64,000 nucleotides of DNA from Hufsiella arboris (GTDB taxonomy: Bacteria; Bacteroidota; Bacteroidia; Sphingobacteriales; Sphingobacteriaceae): assembly GCF_009834875.1 (NCBI RefSeq), contig NZ_WVHT01000001.1, positions 248,001 through 312,000 on the forward strand, given 5' to 3'. The notes beneath the pieces are model-generated. The model was not told the origin of the DNA. It worked only from the letters and a program-made list of their open reading frames with translations, and did no database searches. This document shows, piece by piece, positions 27,983 through 36,292 of the stretch. Numbering within the stretch: position 1 is the first letter of the stretch; each line of letters starts with the position of its first letter. Both the position numbers and the translations under genes were made by a program.

Positions 27983-28628
27983 CCAGGAAGTCATTTCTAA
28001 AACTGTCGGGTTCGTCAAAGAAACACTCAAGCATGCGGAATCGGGCCATGATTGGTGGCATATTCAACGCGTTTGGAATACTTCAAAACATCTGGCAGAA
28101 CTCGAAAATGCCGATATGCTGATCGTCGAATTGGCCGCCCTTCTGCATGACATTGCCGACAGTAAGTTTAATGGAGGCAATGAAGAAATCGGACCACGGA
28201 AAGCCGGTGAGTTTCTAAATGCCATTCATGTTAATGAAGATGTGATTCAGCATGTACAGAAAATAATCCTTAACATGTCTTTCAAAGCAAGTTTGGGAAC
28301 GGTTGAATTTCATTCGAAAGAATTGGCAGTAGTTCAGGATGCCGACCGCCTGGATGCTATTGGTGCGATTGGTATTGCGAGGGCTTTTACTTACGGCGGC
28401 TTTAAAAACCGTGAAATTTATAATCCGGAAATTAAGCCAAACCTGACGATGAGTAAGGAAGAATACAAGAACAGCTCAGCGCCTACTATTAATCACTTTT
28501 ATGAAAAGCTCCTTCTTTTAAAGGATAAAATGAATACTGAAACTGGTAAAAAACTTGCCAGGGAAAGGCATGCTTTTATGGAGCAATATCTTCAGCAGTT
28601 TTATGCGGAGTGGGAAGGTGAATTGTAG
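27975..28628 (+). CDS. HD-domain phosphohydrolase
   Basis: A 217-residue cytoplasmic HD protein. The metal-binding residues are His in GHDWWHIQRV (near 26-32), the His-Asp pair in LLHDIADSKF (near 58) and a later Asp in QDADRLDAIGAIG (near 122). This pattern matches the YedJ/MJ1020-type phosphohydrolases; the substrate is unknown, likely a nucleotide. The ATG overlaps the stop of the methyltransferase gene, so translation is coupled. Longer in-frame starts from 27903 lie inside that gene and are rejected. Confidence 0.85.
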   Translation: MDSQEVISKTVGFVKETLKHAESGHDWWHIQRVWNTSKHLAELENADMLIVELAALLHDIADSKFNGGNEEIGPRKAGEFLNAIHVNEDVIQHVQKIILNMSFKASLGTVEFHSKELAVVQDADRLDAIGAIGIARAFTYGGFKNREIYNPEIKPNLTMSKEEYKNSSAPTINHFYEKLLLLKDKMNTETGKKLARERHAFMEQYLQQFYAEWEGEL

Positions 28629-28726
28629 TAAAACTCATTTTTTGAAAAGCAAATACAGTGATGCCGTATACTAGTCAGGTTTACGCGAGCAAGTGAGTAT
28701 ATTAGCTACACAAGCTAACAGAGCTA

Positions 28727-29602
28727 TCACTTCAAATGCCACACTACCACGAAATAAACCAAAATCAATAACCCGCTAACAAATGTCATCCGGCTCATAT
28801 TTATAAAATTTGCTTGTTTTTCATCATTCCAAACCTTATAAAACCAATTTGAAAAAAAAGCAAAAGCCGGAAAAACCAATGTTAGGAATAACCAGAAGTT
28901 GAATATCTCGCCGCGATCCTTCCAGTAAATGAACATTATCAGCGAAGCAGCCGAAAATAACATTGCCGAAAACACAAAAGAACCGCGGATACCTAAAACA
29001 ATACTCAGAGTCCTGTCACCACGTTTCTGATCCTCATCATGCTGATAAACCTGTGTCAACGGATAGGAAGCGCCTATCAAACATGAACAAATTAAACCTG
29101 CGAGCATAAAATCATACGACCATAAATACAGAAAATCCGATTCTGATACCGCAGAAAATGTAGTCCAGTAAACAAAAGCGCCCTGGAACAGAAATACGAC
29201 GAAGAAACTTAAAAAGGGATATTTTTTCAGTCTGACGGACGGATGGCTGTAAGCTTTAGAAAGTAAACCGTATACAAAAACTGCCAGCATAAAATTCCAT
29301 CCAACAAAACCCGCCAGTATCAATCCAATTATATCAAGGGCAATTGATCCATAATAAAGCTCAGAACTTACTTTTGGCGGATTTTTCAGTAAAGCAATAC
29401 TACCCTCGTCCTTATCAAAATAACTGTTATAGCCATTGCTGGCTGGATATACAAATAAATGCCAGACTATTAACGCGAGCCACGCTTTGTACGTATTAAT
29501 ATCTGGTGCCTGGCTTATTGAGAATACAAAAACCGGAAGCAGGAACAATGAAAAAGGAAACCGAAAATGCAGCCATGTTGCTTTTGAAAAGATTATCTTC
29601 AT
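28727..29602 (-). CDS. UbiA-family prenyltransferase
   Basis: A 291-residue integral membrane protein with about eight to nine helices. The two Asp-rich motifs that hold the Mg-prenyl diphosphate are present: NGYNSYFDKDEG (N59, D63, D65) and a second one around HDEDQKRGDRTLS. Such enzymes attach isoprenoid chains to aromatic rings, as in menaquinone or meroterpenoid synthesis. It diverges from the type III polyketide synthase gene with only 46 bp between the start codons, which suggests that its acceptor is that enzyme's product. A general role in menaquinone synthesis is the main alternative. Confidence 0.82.
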   Translation of the reverse strand: MKIIFSKATWLHFRFPFSLFLLPVFVFSISQAPDINTYKAWLALIVWHLFVYPASNGYNSYFDKDEGSIALLKNPPKVSSELYYGSIALDIIGLILAGFVGWNFMLAVFVYGLLSKAYSHPSVRLKKYPFLSFFVVFLFQGAFVYWTTFSAVSESDFLYLWSYDFMLAGLICSCLIGASYPLTQVYQHDEDQKRGDRTLSIVLGIRGSFVFSAMLFSAASLIMFIYWKDRGEIFNFWLFLTLVFPAFAFFSNWFYKVWNDEKQANFINMSRMTFVSGLLILVYFVVVWHLK

Positions 29603-29648
29603 TCAAACTTCGTATAATTTATTCCGTTGTAAGATAACAACTACATTC
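29603..29648. promoter_or_regulatory. 46-bp divergent promoter region between UbiA and the polyketide synthase
   Basis: The short gap must hold the 5' signals of both genes or one promoter lies inside the neighbouring coding region. It contains TATAATTT at 29613-29620 but no exact TAnnTTTG match. Confidence 0.3.
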
Positions 29649-30743
29649 ATGAGAAGCATTATCTCCGCCATTGGTACAGCCAACCCTCCTAATCGTTTTG
29701 CCCAAAGTCAAATACTCGAATTTATGGCGGATGCCCATCAGCTTTCTGCAAACGACAGGTCGCGACTGAAAAAGCTTTATGAATTATCCGGCATTGAATA
29801 CCGGCATTCGGTAATTGATGACTTCGGTTTACAGAGAGGAAGTTACAAATTTTTCGGAAATGATGTTTTGTTGGAACCTTATCCAACCACACAATGCCGT
29901 TCCTCTTTGTTTGAACGTAAAGCAATTGATGTTTGCCTGGCTGCTGTTAAAAACTTGCATGAACAAATTCCAGATTTTTCCATAGATCAAATTACCCACC
30001 TGATCACCGTAAGCTGCACCGGACTATACGCTCCCGGCATTGACATTGATTTAATTGAAAAACTTTCAATGAACCCGACTGTCGAGCGTACCTGCATTAA
30101 TTTTATGGGATGTTACGGAGCATTCAACGCGCTAAAAACGGCAGATTATATTTGTCGCGCGGAATCGCAAGCCAAAGTACTAATTGTCGATATCGAGCTT
30201 TGTACCATTCACTTTCAACGTGAAAACACGCTCGAAAACTGGCTGGCCAATTCCCTTTTCGGCGACGGAGCTGCCGCAGTCCTTGTCGAAAATGAAAGTC
30301 ATCGGTCAACTGCTGTTGGCTTTAACCTTGCATCCTTTTTTAGCGAGTTGCAACTTGAAAGCAAAAATGAGATGGCCTGGCGAATTGGAAATACGGGTTT
30401 CGAAATGCGGTTGTCATCACATATCGCAAAACATATCAGTAAAAAAATCAACGGCGTTATCGACAGCCTCCTGGAAAAGTCAAAAGTTGATCCCAGCAAA
30501 ATATCGTCGGCGGCTATTCACCCCGGCGGCCGGCGCATACTCGAAGTTTGCCAGGAAAAGCTTGACGGTTTCTGTTTAAAACATTCGTTTGACGTGCTTA
30601 GAAAATTTGGCAATATGTCTTCCGCGACAATCTTATTTGTCTTGCAGCAATTATTAGCAGAAAGCAAGAAAGGAAGTTATGTCATGGGATTTGCATTTGG
30701 CCCTGGCCTCACCATCGAAAGCATGTTACTGCAAACTATTTGA
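29649..30743 (+). CDS. Type III polyketide synthase (chalcone/stilbene synthase family)
   Basis: A 364-residue ketosynthase of normal length. The catalytic triad is visible: Cys123 in TVSCTGLYAPG, His291 in AIHPGGRR and Asn322 in FGNMSS, with the GFAFGPGLTIE C-terminal loop. Type III enzymes extend an acyl-CoA starter with malonyl-CoA and cyclise it to resorcinols, pyrones or chalcones. Starter and chain length cannot be read by eye. The methyltransferase gene starts 1 bp after this stop, and the FAD oxidoreductase follows. The start at 29649 matches the family N-terminus SIISAIGTANPP; earlier in-frame codons lie in the UbiA gene. Confidence 0.95.
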   Translation: MRSIISAIGTANPPNRFAQSQILEFMADAHQLSANDRSRLKKLYELSGIEYRHSVIDDFGLQRGSYKFFGNDVLLEPYPTTQCRSSLFERKAIDVCLAAVKNLHEQIPDFSIDQITHLITVSCTGLYAPGIDIDLIEKLSMNPTVERTCINFMGCYGAFNALKTADYICRAESQAKVLIVDIELCTIHFQRENTLENWLANSLFGDGAAAVLVENESHRSTAVGFNLASFFSELQLESKNEMAWRIGNTGFEMRLSSHIAKHISKKINGVIDSLLEKSKVDPSKISSAAIHPGGRRILEVCQEKLDGFCLKHSFDVLRKFGNMSSATILFVLQQLLAESKKGSYVMGFAFGPGLTIESMLLQTI

Positions 30744-30744
30744 C

Positions 30745-31440
30745 ATGCCTGATTTCAGCAAAAGATGTACAGAAGATGAGCTTATGGACGATTTCGCCCT
30801 CAGCCGCGAGATTATAGACCCAATTATGGATGAGCTCGAAGTAATAAACCTTCGGCTCGGCGGATATTCGGTATTTTTTAACGCTTTCAAAAAAATCGGC
30901 TTGAAAGATCAATATTCAATAAGCGATTGGGGATGCGGTGGCGGCGATTCCTTACGACAAATAGCTATATGGGCAAAAAGAAAATCAATAAACCTGCAGC
31001 TTTCCGGACTTGACGCAACTCCTGCTGCAATTGATTATGCACGTAGAAAAGCGGTTGCCCGCCCTGAAATTAGCTTTGAACTCGCAAATGTTTTGACTGA
31101 TGATATTCAACCGAATCAGTATGATGTTATAATATCAAGTTTGTTCACGCATCACTTCCGCGATGCGGATTGGATAAACCTGATTAAAAAAATGGTTGCT
31201 TCTGCAAAAAAAGCCGTAGTTGTAAATGATTTGCATCGCCACTGGTTTGCATACTATTCAATAGGATTTTTAACCGGCCTTTTCTCGAAATCCTATATGG
31301 TAAAAAACGATTCGAAAATTTCCGTCCTGCGCAGCTTCAAGAAATCAGAACTTACGAGTTTACTTGCAGAAGCTGGTATAAGCAACTATCAGCTTCGCTG
31401 GATGTGGGCCTTTCGGTGGCAGTTAATCATCTACAAATAA
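30745..31440 (+). CDS. Class I SAM-dependent methyltransferase
   Basis: A 231-residue methyltransferase with motif I SDWGCGGGDSLRQI (near 59-72), an acidic residue in SGLDATP (near 92) for SAM ribose and motif III-like NQYDVIISSLFTHHF. It starts 1 bp after the polyketide synthase stop and its TAA shares an A with the next ATG, so the three are translationally coupled. It probably O- or C-methylates the polyketide ring, as SrsB and BpsB do for alkylresorcinols and pyrones; the site is unknown. Confidence 0.87.
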   Translation: MPDFSKRCTEDELMDDFALSREIIDPIMDELEVINLRLGGYSVFFNAFKKIGLKDQYSISDWGCGGGDSLRQIAIWAKRKSINLQLSGLDATPAAIDYARRKAVARPEISFELANVLTDDIQPNQYDVIISSLFTHHFRDADWINLIKKMVASAKKAVVVNDLHRHWFAYYSIGFLTGLFSKSYMVKNDSKISVLRSFKKSELTSLLAEAGISNYQLRWMWAFRWQLIIYK

Positions 31441-32567
31441 TGGGAAAAAAAATCGCGGTGGTTGGCGGCGGATTGGCTGGTTTGACAAGCGCAATACTGT
31501 TAAGGCGTCAAGGCTTCCAAGTACTCGTGATTGAAAAAAACCAATACCCGTTTCACAGAGTCTGTGGCGAATACATTTCTAATGAAGTGCTTCCGCTTTT
31601 AAACGATATAGGTATCGTTTTTAGTGATAATCAGCCAGCTAATATTACAAAACTGGAAGTGAGTTCACCTTCCGGGAAGCTGTTCACTACAAATCTTGAC
31701 CTTGGTGGTTTTGGCATCAGCCGCTACCAGTTTGATTATTTGTTTTACAAAAAAGCTCTTGCAGAAGGCGTCAAATTTGAACTTGGCAAGCGTGTAGTTG
31801 ATATAAAGTTCGACCAGGGCAATTTTTCCATTTTACTAGCCAATGATCAGTTGATATCAGCTGACCTGGTTATTGCCAGCTATGGAAAACGCTCAAATCT
31901 CGATCAGAAACTTAGGCCAAACGTTTTCTATCAGCGCAGTCCGTATGTGGGAATTAAATATCATATCCGAACTGATCATCCTGATAACGTTATACAGTTA
32001 AGCAACTTTGAAGGAGGCTATTGTGGGCTTTCGAAAATCGAAGGCGACAAGTATTGCCTTTGCTATCTTTCAGAAAATCGACTGTTAAAAAAGCATGGAT
32101 CTATTGATGCGCTTGAACACGAGGTTCTTCAGCAAAACCCAATTTTAAAACATCATTTTCTAAATTCCGACTTTCTGTTTGAGAAGCCTGAAGTGATCAA
32201 TGAAATTTCCTTTGACAAAAAGCCGGCTGTTCAGGATCATCTTCTGTTTTGCGGCGATTCCGCGGGCATGATTACTCCTTTATGCGGAAATGGGATGGCC
32301 ATAGCGCTGCGTTCCGCAATACTCCTCACCAAAATTATTTCTGGCTGCCCTGATTTCGAAAAGCCAAATCAAAGGCGAAACCTTGAAAATGCCTGGACTC
32401 AGGCGTGGCGAAATAACTTCAGTGCAAGACTGGCTACCGGTCGCTTTTTACAAAAACTATTTGGCAGCAGATCAATAAGTAATGGCGTTATATCGTTTGT
32501 TAACGGCGTTCCTTCCGTAGGCCGTTTACTGGTTAAAAAAACACATGGCAAACCATTTAATTTGTAA
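31440..32567 (+). CDS. FAD-dependent oxidoreductase (geranylgeranyl reductase / aromatic hydroxylase-like)
   Basis: A 375-residue flavoprotein: dinucleotide motif KIAVVGGGLAGLTSA at the N-terminus, EKNQYPFHRVCGEYIS (FAD contact) and LLFCGDSAGMITPLCGNGMAIAL (the GD motif). This is the group of geranylgeranyl reductases, halogenases and aromatic ring hydroxylases. The ATG overlaps the stop of the methyltransferase (TAATG), marking it as part of the polyketide pathway. By analogy with SrsC it could hydroxylate the ring to a hydroquinone; alternatively it could reduce a prenyl chain added by UbiA. Confidence 0.87.
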   Translation: MGKKIAVVGGGLAGLTSAILLRRQGFQVLVIEKNQYPFHRVCGEYISNEVLPLLNDIGIVFSDNQPANITKLEVSSPSGKLFTTNLDLGGFGISRYQFDYLFYKKALAEGVKFELGKRVVDIKFDQGNFSILLANDQLISADLVIASYGKRSNLDQKLRPNVFYQRSPYVGIKYHIRTDHPDNVIQLSNFEGGYCGLSKIEGDKYCLCYLSENRLLKKHGSIDALEHEVLQQNPILKHHFLNSDFLFEKPEVINEISFDKKPAVQDHLLFCGDSAGMITPLCGNGMAIALRSAILLTKIISGCPDFEKPNQRRNLENAWTQAWRNNFSARLATGRFLQKLFGSRSISNGVISFVNGVPSVGRLLVKKTHGKPFNL

Positions 32568-32593
32568 CTTGGCAACTACAAACCACATTTACG

Positions 32594-33643
32594 ATGAAAC
32601 TTTCAGTTGTCGTTTTTATAAACGCCTTAGCTGTTGCTCTGTCACTTGCTATCGTCAATTTCTATTTTCAACATAGCTGGTATTACCTGCTGATCACTTT
32701 TTCAATTTCACTAATTACCAGCTTCATCGTATTTTATTATTTGCTCGAAAAATACATTTACAGTAAAATCAAGCTCATTTACAAGTTAATACACAACCTT
32801 AAGCTGGGCAAGGATCTGAAAGATGCAATCGGCGAATATGTATCAACAGATCCGATCAATGACGTGGAATTTGAAGTAAAAGAATGGGCGCGGGACAAAA
32901 AAAGCGAGATTGAGACACTCAGAAAACAGGAACAATTCAGGCGAGAGTTTCTGTCGAACATTTCCCATGAGTTCAAAACACCCCTTTTTGCAATACAGGG
33001 CTACATAGAGGCCGTGCAGGAAGATAATTTTGAAGACCAGGAAATGGCTCAGCAGTTTTTAAGGAAAGCACAGAGAAATCTTGACAGGCTAAATTATCTG
33101 ATTGTTGACCTCGACGCTATTTCAAAACTTGAAAGTGGCGAGGTTCCGGTTAATTATCAAAAATTCAACTTAGGTGGCTTGGTAAAAGAAGTCATCGAAT
33201 CGCTTGAAAAAAAGGCTACTGAACACAAAATAACCCTTTGGTTTAAGGAAAAGTACGATCATTCAACAACGGTGCACGCCGATAGGGAAAAAATTCGGCA
33301 GGTATTGGTAAATCTTATTGATAATTCAATAAAATATGGCAAAGAGCATGGCAATACCTATATTAAAACATTCGAACTCCACGACCAGATACTGGTTGAA
33401 GTGACAGATGACGGCTCAGGAATTGAAGAGAAGTATCTTCCTCGGTTGTTTGAACGGTTTTTCAGAACCGATAAAAGCCGGTCGCGTCAAATCGGGGGCT
33501 CCGGACTTGGTCTGGCTATTGTAAAACATATCGTCGAGGCGCACCAGCAAACTATTACCGTTCGCAGCACAGAAGGAATTGGCTCAACATTTGGCTTCAC
33601 TCTCGAAAAAGTGAAACAGCCTTTCCCGTTAACTGACACATAA
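32594..33643 (+). CDS. Sensor histidine kinase, PhoR-like
   Basis: A 349-residue kinase with two membrane helices at the N-terminus (about 5-25 and 30-52) joined by a very short loop, so little is exposed to the periplasm, as in PhoR. The cytoplasmic part has a DHp domain with HEFKTPLFAIQG, then N-box NLIDNSIKYG, DDGSGIEEKYL and GGSGLGLAIVKH. It starts 26 bp after the FAD oxidoreductase and ends next to the DUF47-PiT promoter, which suggests phosphate sensing. No response regulator gene is adjacent. Confidence 0.87.
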   Translation: MKLSVVVFINALAVALSLAIVNFYFQHSWYYLLITFSISLITSFIVFYYLLEKYIYSKIKLIYKLIHNLKLGKDLKDAIGEYVSTDPINDVEFEVKEWARDKKSEIETLRKQEQFRREFLSNISHEFKTPLFAIQGYIEAVQEDNFEDQEMAQQFLRKAQRNLDRLNYLIVDLDAISKLESGEVPVNYQKFNLGGLVKEVIESLEKKATEHKITLWFKEKYDHSTTVHADREKIRQVLVNLIDNSIKYGKEHGNTYIKTFELHDQILVEVTDDGSGIEEKYLPRLFERFFRTDKSRSRQIGGSGLGLAIVKHIVEAHQQTITVRSTEGIGSTFGFTLEKVKQPFPLTDT

Positions 33644-33644
33644 G

Positions 33645-33661
33645 TTAACATTAACTTAACA
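33645..33661 (+). promoter_or_regulatory. TTAACA direct repeat, Pho-box-like operator
   Basis: TTAACA at 33645-33650 and again at 33656-33661 with 11-bp period (separated by TTAAC), starting just after the kinase stop codon. Degenerate copies may follow at 33667. The array occupies the place of the -33 element of the promoter at 33671, as an activator site would. The spacing is that of PhoP boxes in Bacillus; use in Bacteroidota is my inference. Confidence 0.5.
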
Positions 33662-33670
33662 TTGTGTTAG

Positions 33671-33678
33671 TACCTTTG
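33671..33678 (+). promoter_or_regulatory. -7 promoter box for the DUF47-PiT operon
   Basis: TACCTTTG is an exact TAnnTTTG match 21 bp before ATG 33700. No TTG -33 element is present; the TTAACA repeats lie there instead. It also argues against the GTG at 33664 as start. Confidence 0.55.
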
Positions 33679-33699
33679 CCCAACATTAATGAAAGCGCA

Positions 33700-34347
33700 A
33701 TGTCGTTAAATAATATATTTCAATACTTTGTTCCAAAAGACCGCGTATTTTTCCCTCTATTTGAACAGGCAAGTGGTAATCTGATAAAACTCGGAGAAGC
33801 TTTACAGGAAGCTGTCAATACCAAAGATGATAGTCGCCGCACTGATTTAATCAAGGTTATCGATGATTTGGAGCATAAGGGAGATGATATCACTCACCAG
33901 ATCTACCTCGAACTTGGAAAAAACTTTATTACACCTTTCGACCGTGAAGATATCCACTCACTTGCCTCGGCAATAGATGATATCGCGGATTATATCCATG
34001 GATCAGCTAACCGGATGGCCCTTTACAATGTCACAACAATGACTGAGCCTATCATGAAGATCACCGATTTGATTTTACAGGGCTGTATAGATGTTGACAA
34101 GGCTGTGCGGGAGTTGAAGAATCTGAAAAACATTCGCACAATCACCGATTCATGCGTTCGTATTAACAGCATGGAAAATCAGGCCGATTATATTTTCGAT
34201 AAAGCTGTAGCACAATTGTTCGAATATGAAGCTGATGCCAAAGAAATTATCAAATACAAGGAAATATTGTCGGCACTGGAAACGGCTACGGATAAATGTG
34301 AGGATGTAGCCAACGTGCTTGAGTCAATACTTGTCAAAAACGCTTAA
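33700..34347 (+). CDS. DUF47 / PhoU-like phosphate transport regulator
   Basis: A 215-residue all-helical protein of the DUF47 (PhoU-like) family: SLNNIFQYFVPKDRVFFPLFEQ at the N-terminus and repeated acidic helices with IDDIADYI and ATDKCEDVANVLESILV. Members of this family are encoded beside PiT transporters and modulate their activity. It lies 17 bp upstream of the PiT gene, in the same operon. A GTG start at 33664 would overlap the promoter box and is rejected. Confidence 0.9.
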   Translation: MSLNNIFQYFVPKDRVFFPLFEQASGNLIKLGEALQEAVNTKDDSRRTDLIKVIDDLEHKGDDITHQIYLELGKNFITPFDREDIHSLASAIDDIADYIHGSANRMALYNVTTMTEPIMKITDLILQGCIDVDKAVRELKNLKNIRTITDSCVRINSMENQADYIFDKAVAQLFEYEADAKEIIKYKEILSALETATDKCEDVANVLESILVKNA

Positions 34348-34364
34348 ACCTTAATAAACAAGGA

Positions 34365-35378
34365 ATGGTTACTTCCCTCCTGGTCATTGTTGTCATTCTC
34401 GCCATCGGGTTTGACTATATCAACGGATTTCACGATGCAGCGAACTCTATCGCTACGATTGTATCCACAAAGGTCTTAAGCCCTTTTCAGGCGGTTTTAT
34501 GGGCAGCCATATTTAATTTCGCCGCGTACTTTTACTTCACCGACCATAAGGTGGCCAACACCGTTGCTAAAACTGTAGTAGAGCAATACATTACACTTCA
34601 CGTGATACTTGCAGGCTTAGTTGCGGCAATAACGTGGAACTTATTCACCTGGTACTATGGAATTCCATCAAGTTCATCGCATACACTGATAGGCGGTTTC
34701 GGTGGTGCCGGAATGGCTAACGCGATGCTTTCAGGAGCGACGGCCTTAAGTGCTATTAACGCTAAATATGTCATAACCATTATTTCATTCATCGTGCTTG
34801 CACCGGTTATTGGTATGATCATCTCGGTAATTATTACACTGATCATTATCAATATTTGCAGGAAAGCCCGGCCGGCTACCGCCGAAAAATGGTTTAAAAG
34901 ATTACAGTTGGTTTCTTCCGCAGCTTTGAGCTTTGCTCACGGCGGTAACGACGCTCAGAAAGTAATGGGCATTATTTACGTTGCGATTGTTGCTTCAAAA
35001 GTGATTGCTCCGGGAGCCCCGATGCCCGAATGGATACCGCTTGTTTGTTATTCGGCAATTTCGATTGGAACCATGACAGGAGGCTGGAGGATTGTTAAAA
35101 CTATGGGCTCTCGTATTACTAAGGTTACCCCGCTTGAAGGAGTAGCGGCAGAAACTGCCGGTGCTTTTACCCTGGGTTTGACAGAGCATTTTGCAATACC
35201 GGTTTCAACAACACATACAATTACCGGATCGATTATCGGAGTTGGTTTGACAAAACGGGTTTCAGCGGTTCGCTGGGGGGTAACAATAAATCTGATCTGG
35301 GCATGGATACTAACGATCCCCGTTTCAGCAGTTCTAGCGGCGCTGGTTTACCTGGTTATTCACCTGTTCAACAAATAA
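34365..35378 (+). CDS. Inorganic phosphate transporter, PiT family
   Basis: A 337-residue membrane protein with about ten helices. The family signature occurs twice as GFHDAANSIATIVSTK (near 20) and HGGNDAQKVMGIIYV (near 193), reflecting the internal duplication. PiT carriers import phosphate with protons or metal-phosphate complexes across the inner membrane. It is cotranscribed with the DUF47 gene and ends 2 bp from the convergent anti-sigma gene. Confidence 0.95.
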   Translation: MVTSLLVIVVILAIGFDYINGFHDAANSIATIVSTKVLSPFQAVLWAAIFNFAAYFYFTDHKVANTVAKTVVEQYITLHVILAGLVAAITWNLFTWYYGIPSSSSHTLIGGFGGAGMANAMLSGATALSAINAKYVITIISFIVLAPVIGMIISVIITLIIINICRKARPATAEKWFKRLQLVSSAALSFAHGGNDAQKVMGIIYVAIVASKVIAPGAPMPEWIPLVCYSAISIGTMTGGWRIVKTMGSRITKVTPLEGVAAETAGAFTLGLTEHFAIPVSTTHTITGSIIGVGLTKRVSAVRWGVTINLIWAWILTIPVSAVLAALVYLVIHLFNK

Positions 35379-35380
35379 GA

Positions 35381-36292
35381 TTAAAAGGTTACTGTAACCA
35401 TCACTTTTGAATCCTTTGCGTTTGCCGAAGATGGTTTCCATGCCGGTCCTTCTTTTATCAAACGCAAAGCTTCATTATTCAGCACATCATTAACTCCCTG
35501 GATGATGGTAAAATCGTCGAGCAATCCGCTCGAGTTAACGGTAAAACCAATTGTTACTTTTCCCTTCGCTGTTTCAGCAGCCGGAAGTTTTTTACTTTCC
35601 GCGAGGTAGTCAGAATACTTATCCCACCCTATCACAGGAACCGGCTTACTAATAACAGAATCGCTTACAACCGCAGCTTTTGAAAACGCTCTAAGTGTCG
35701 TTTCTGGCTTTTTTTCAGCCACTGCAACCTGCGGTGAATTGTTTATCACAGAGTCGGTCGACGTAATCGTGGCAACAGGCTTCGTTATATCATCATTCTT
35801 AATTTTCGGCAGCCTGTTTTTCTCTGTAACCGCGATACGGACGTCAGTTTGCGGGGCAGTATTAATTTTCTCTTCTGGTTCTATCGCCGCAACAGATTCA
35901 TCTAAGCTATCCGGATGAGTAAGAGTTACATCGACTTGCTTTTGAGTAGCAGCAAGCTGCCTGTCGCGGTTTTTTTGCGAGTTCATCAAATACAAAACAC
36001 TTGCAACCAAAAAAAGTAAACCTGCAGTAGCGGCGATACTTATACGCTGCCAGGTAAATCCCTGTACATTCCTGATATGATGGTTTTGTGCAATCCGGTT
36101 TTCAAGCCTTTTTTGAAGCAGACTTAGATCACTATGATCGGCAAACTGGCCGTTTTCACTGAAACCCTCAATTGCGTCGGCAAGAAAGGGGTCATCTAAT
36201 GCAGCTTTTTCTACCGCATGTGCCGTTTCCGGATCAAGCTTGCCTTGCAAGTATAAATTTATAGTATGTTGATTTATTGAATTAGCTTCCAC
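35381..36292 (-). CDS. Anti-sigma-like membrane protein with TonB-C-like domain
   Basis: A 303-residue protein. The N-terminal helical cytoplasmic part (INLYLQGKLDPETAHAVEKAALDDPF) looks like an anti-sigma domain. A single membrane helix (about 84-104, ISIAATAGLLFLVASVLYLM) leads to a long Thr/Pro/Lys-rich periplasmic linker and a C-terminal beta domain (VTIGFTVNSSGLLDDFTIIQG...WKPSS) like the TonB C-terminus. It overlaps the sigma factor gene by 11 bp, the standard arrangement of a cognate pair. The TonB-like end may sense an envelope partner; that is inference. Confidence 0.75.
   Translation of the reverse strand: MEANSINQHTINLYLQGKLDPETAHAVEKAALDDPFLADAIEGFSENGQFADHSDLSLLQKRLENRIAQNHHIRNVQGFTWQRISIAATAGLLFLVASVLYLMNSQKNRDRQLAATQKQVDVTLTHPDSLDESVAAIEPEEKINTAPQTDVRIAVTEKNRLPKIKNDDITKPVATITSTDSVINNSPQVAVAEKKPETTLRAFSKAAVVSDSVISKPVPVIGWDKYSDYLAESKKLPAAETAKGKVTIGFTVNSSGLLDDFTIIQGVNDVLNNEALRLIKEGPAWKPSSANAKDSKVMVTVTF

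Noticed and set aside
29436-29648. Longer N-terminus for the polyketide synthase
   Set aside because: The extension is antisense to the UbiA gene and lacks family similarity; the family start is at 29649.
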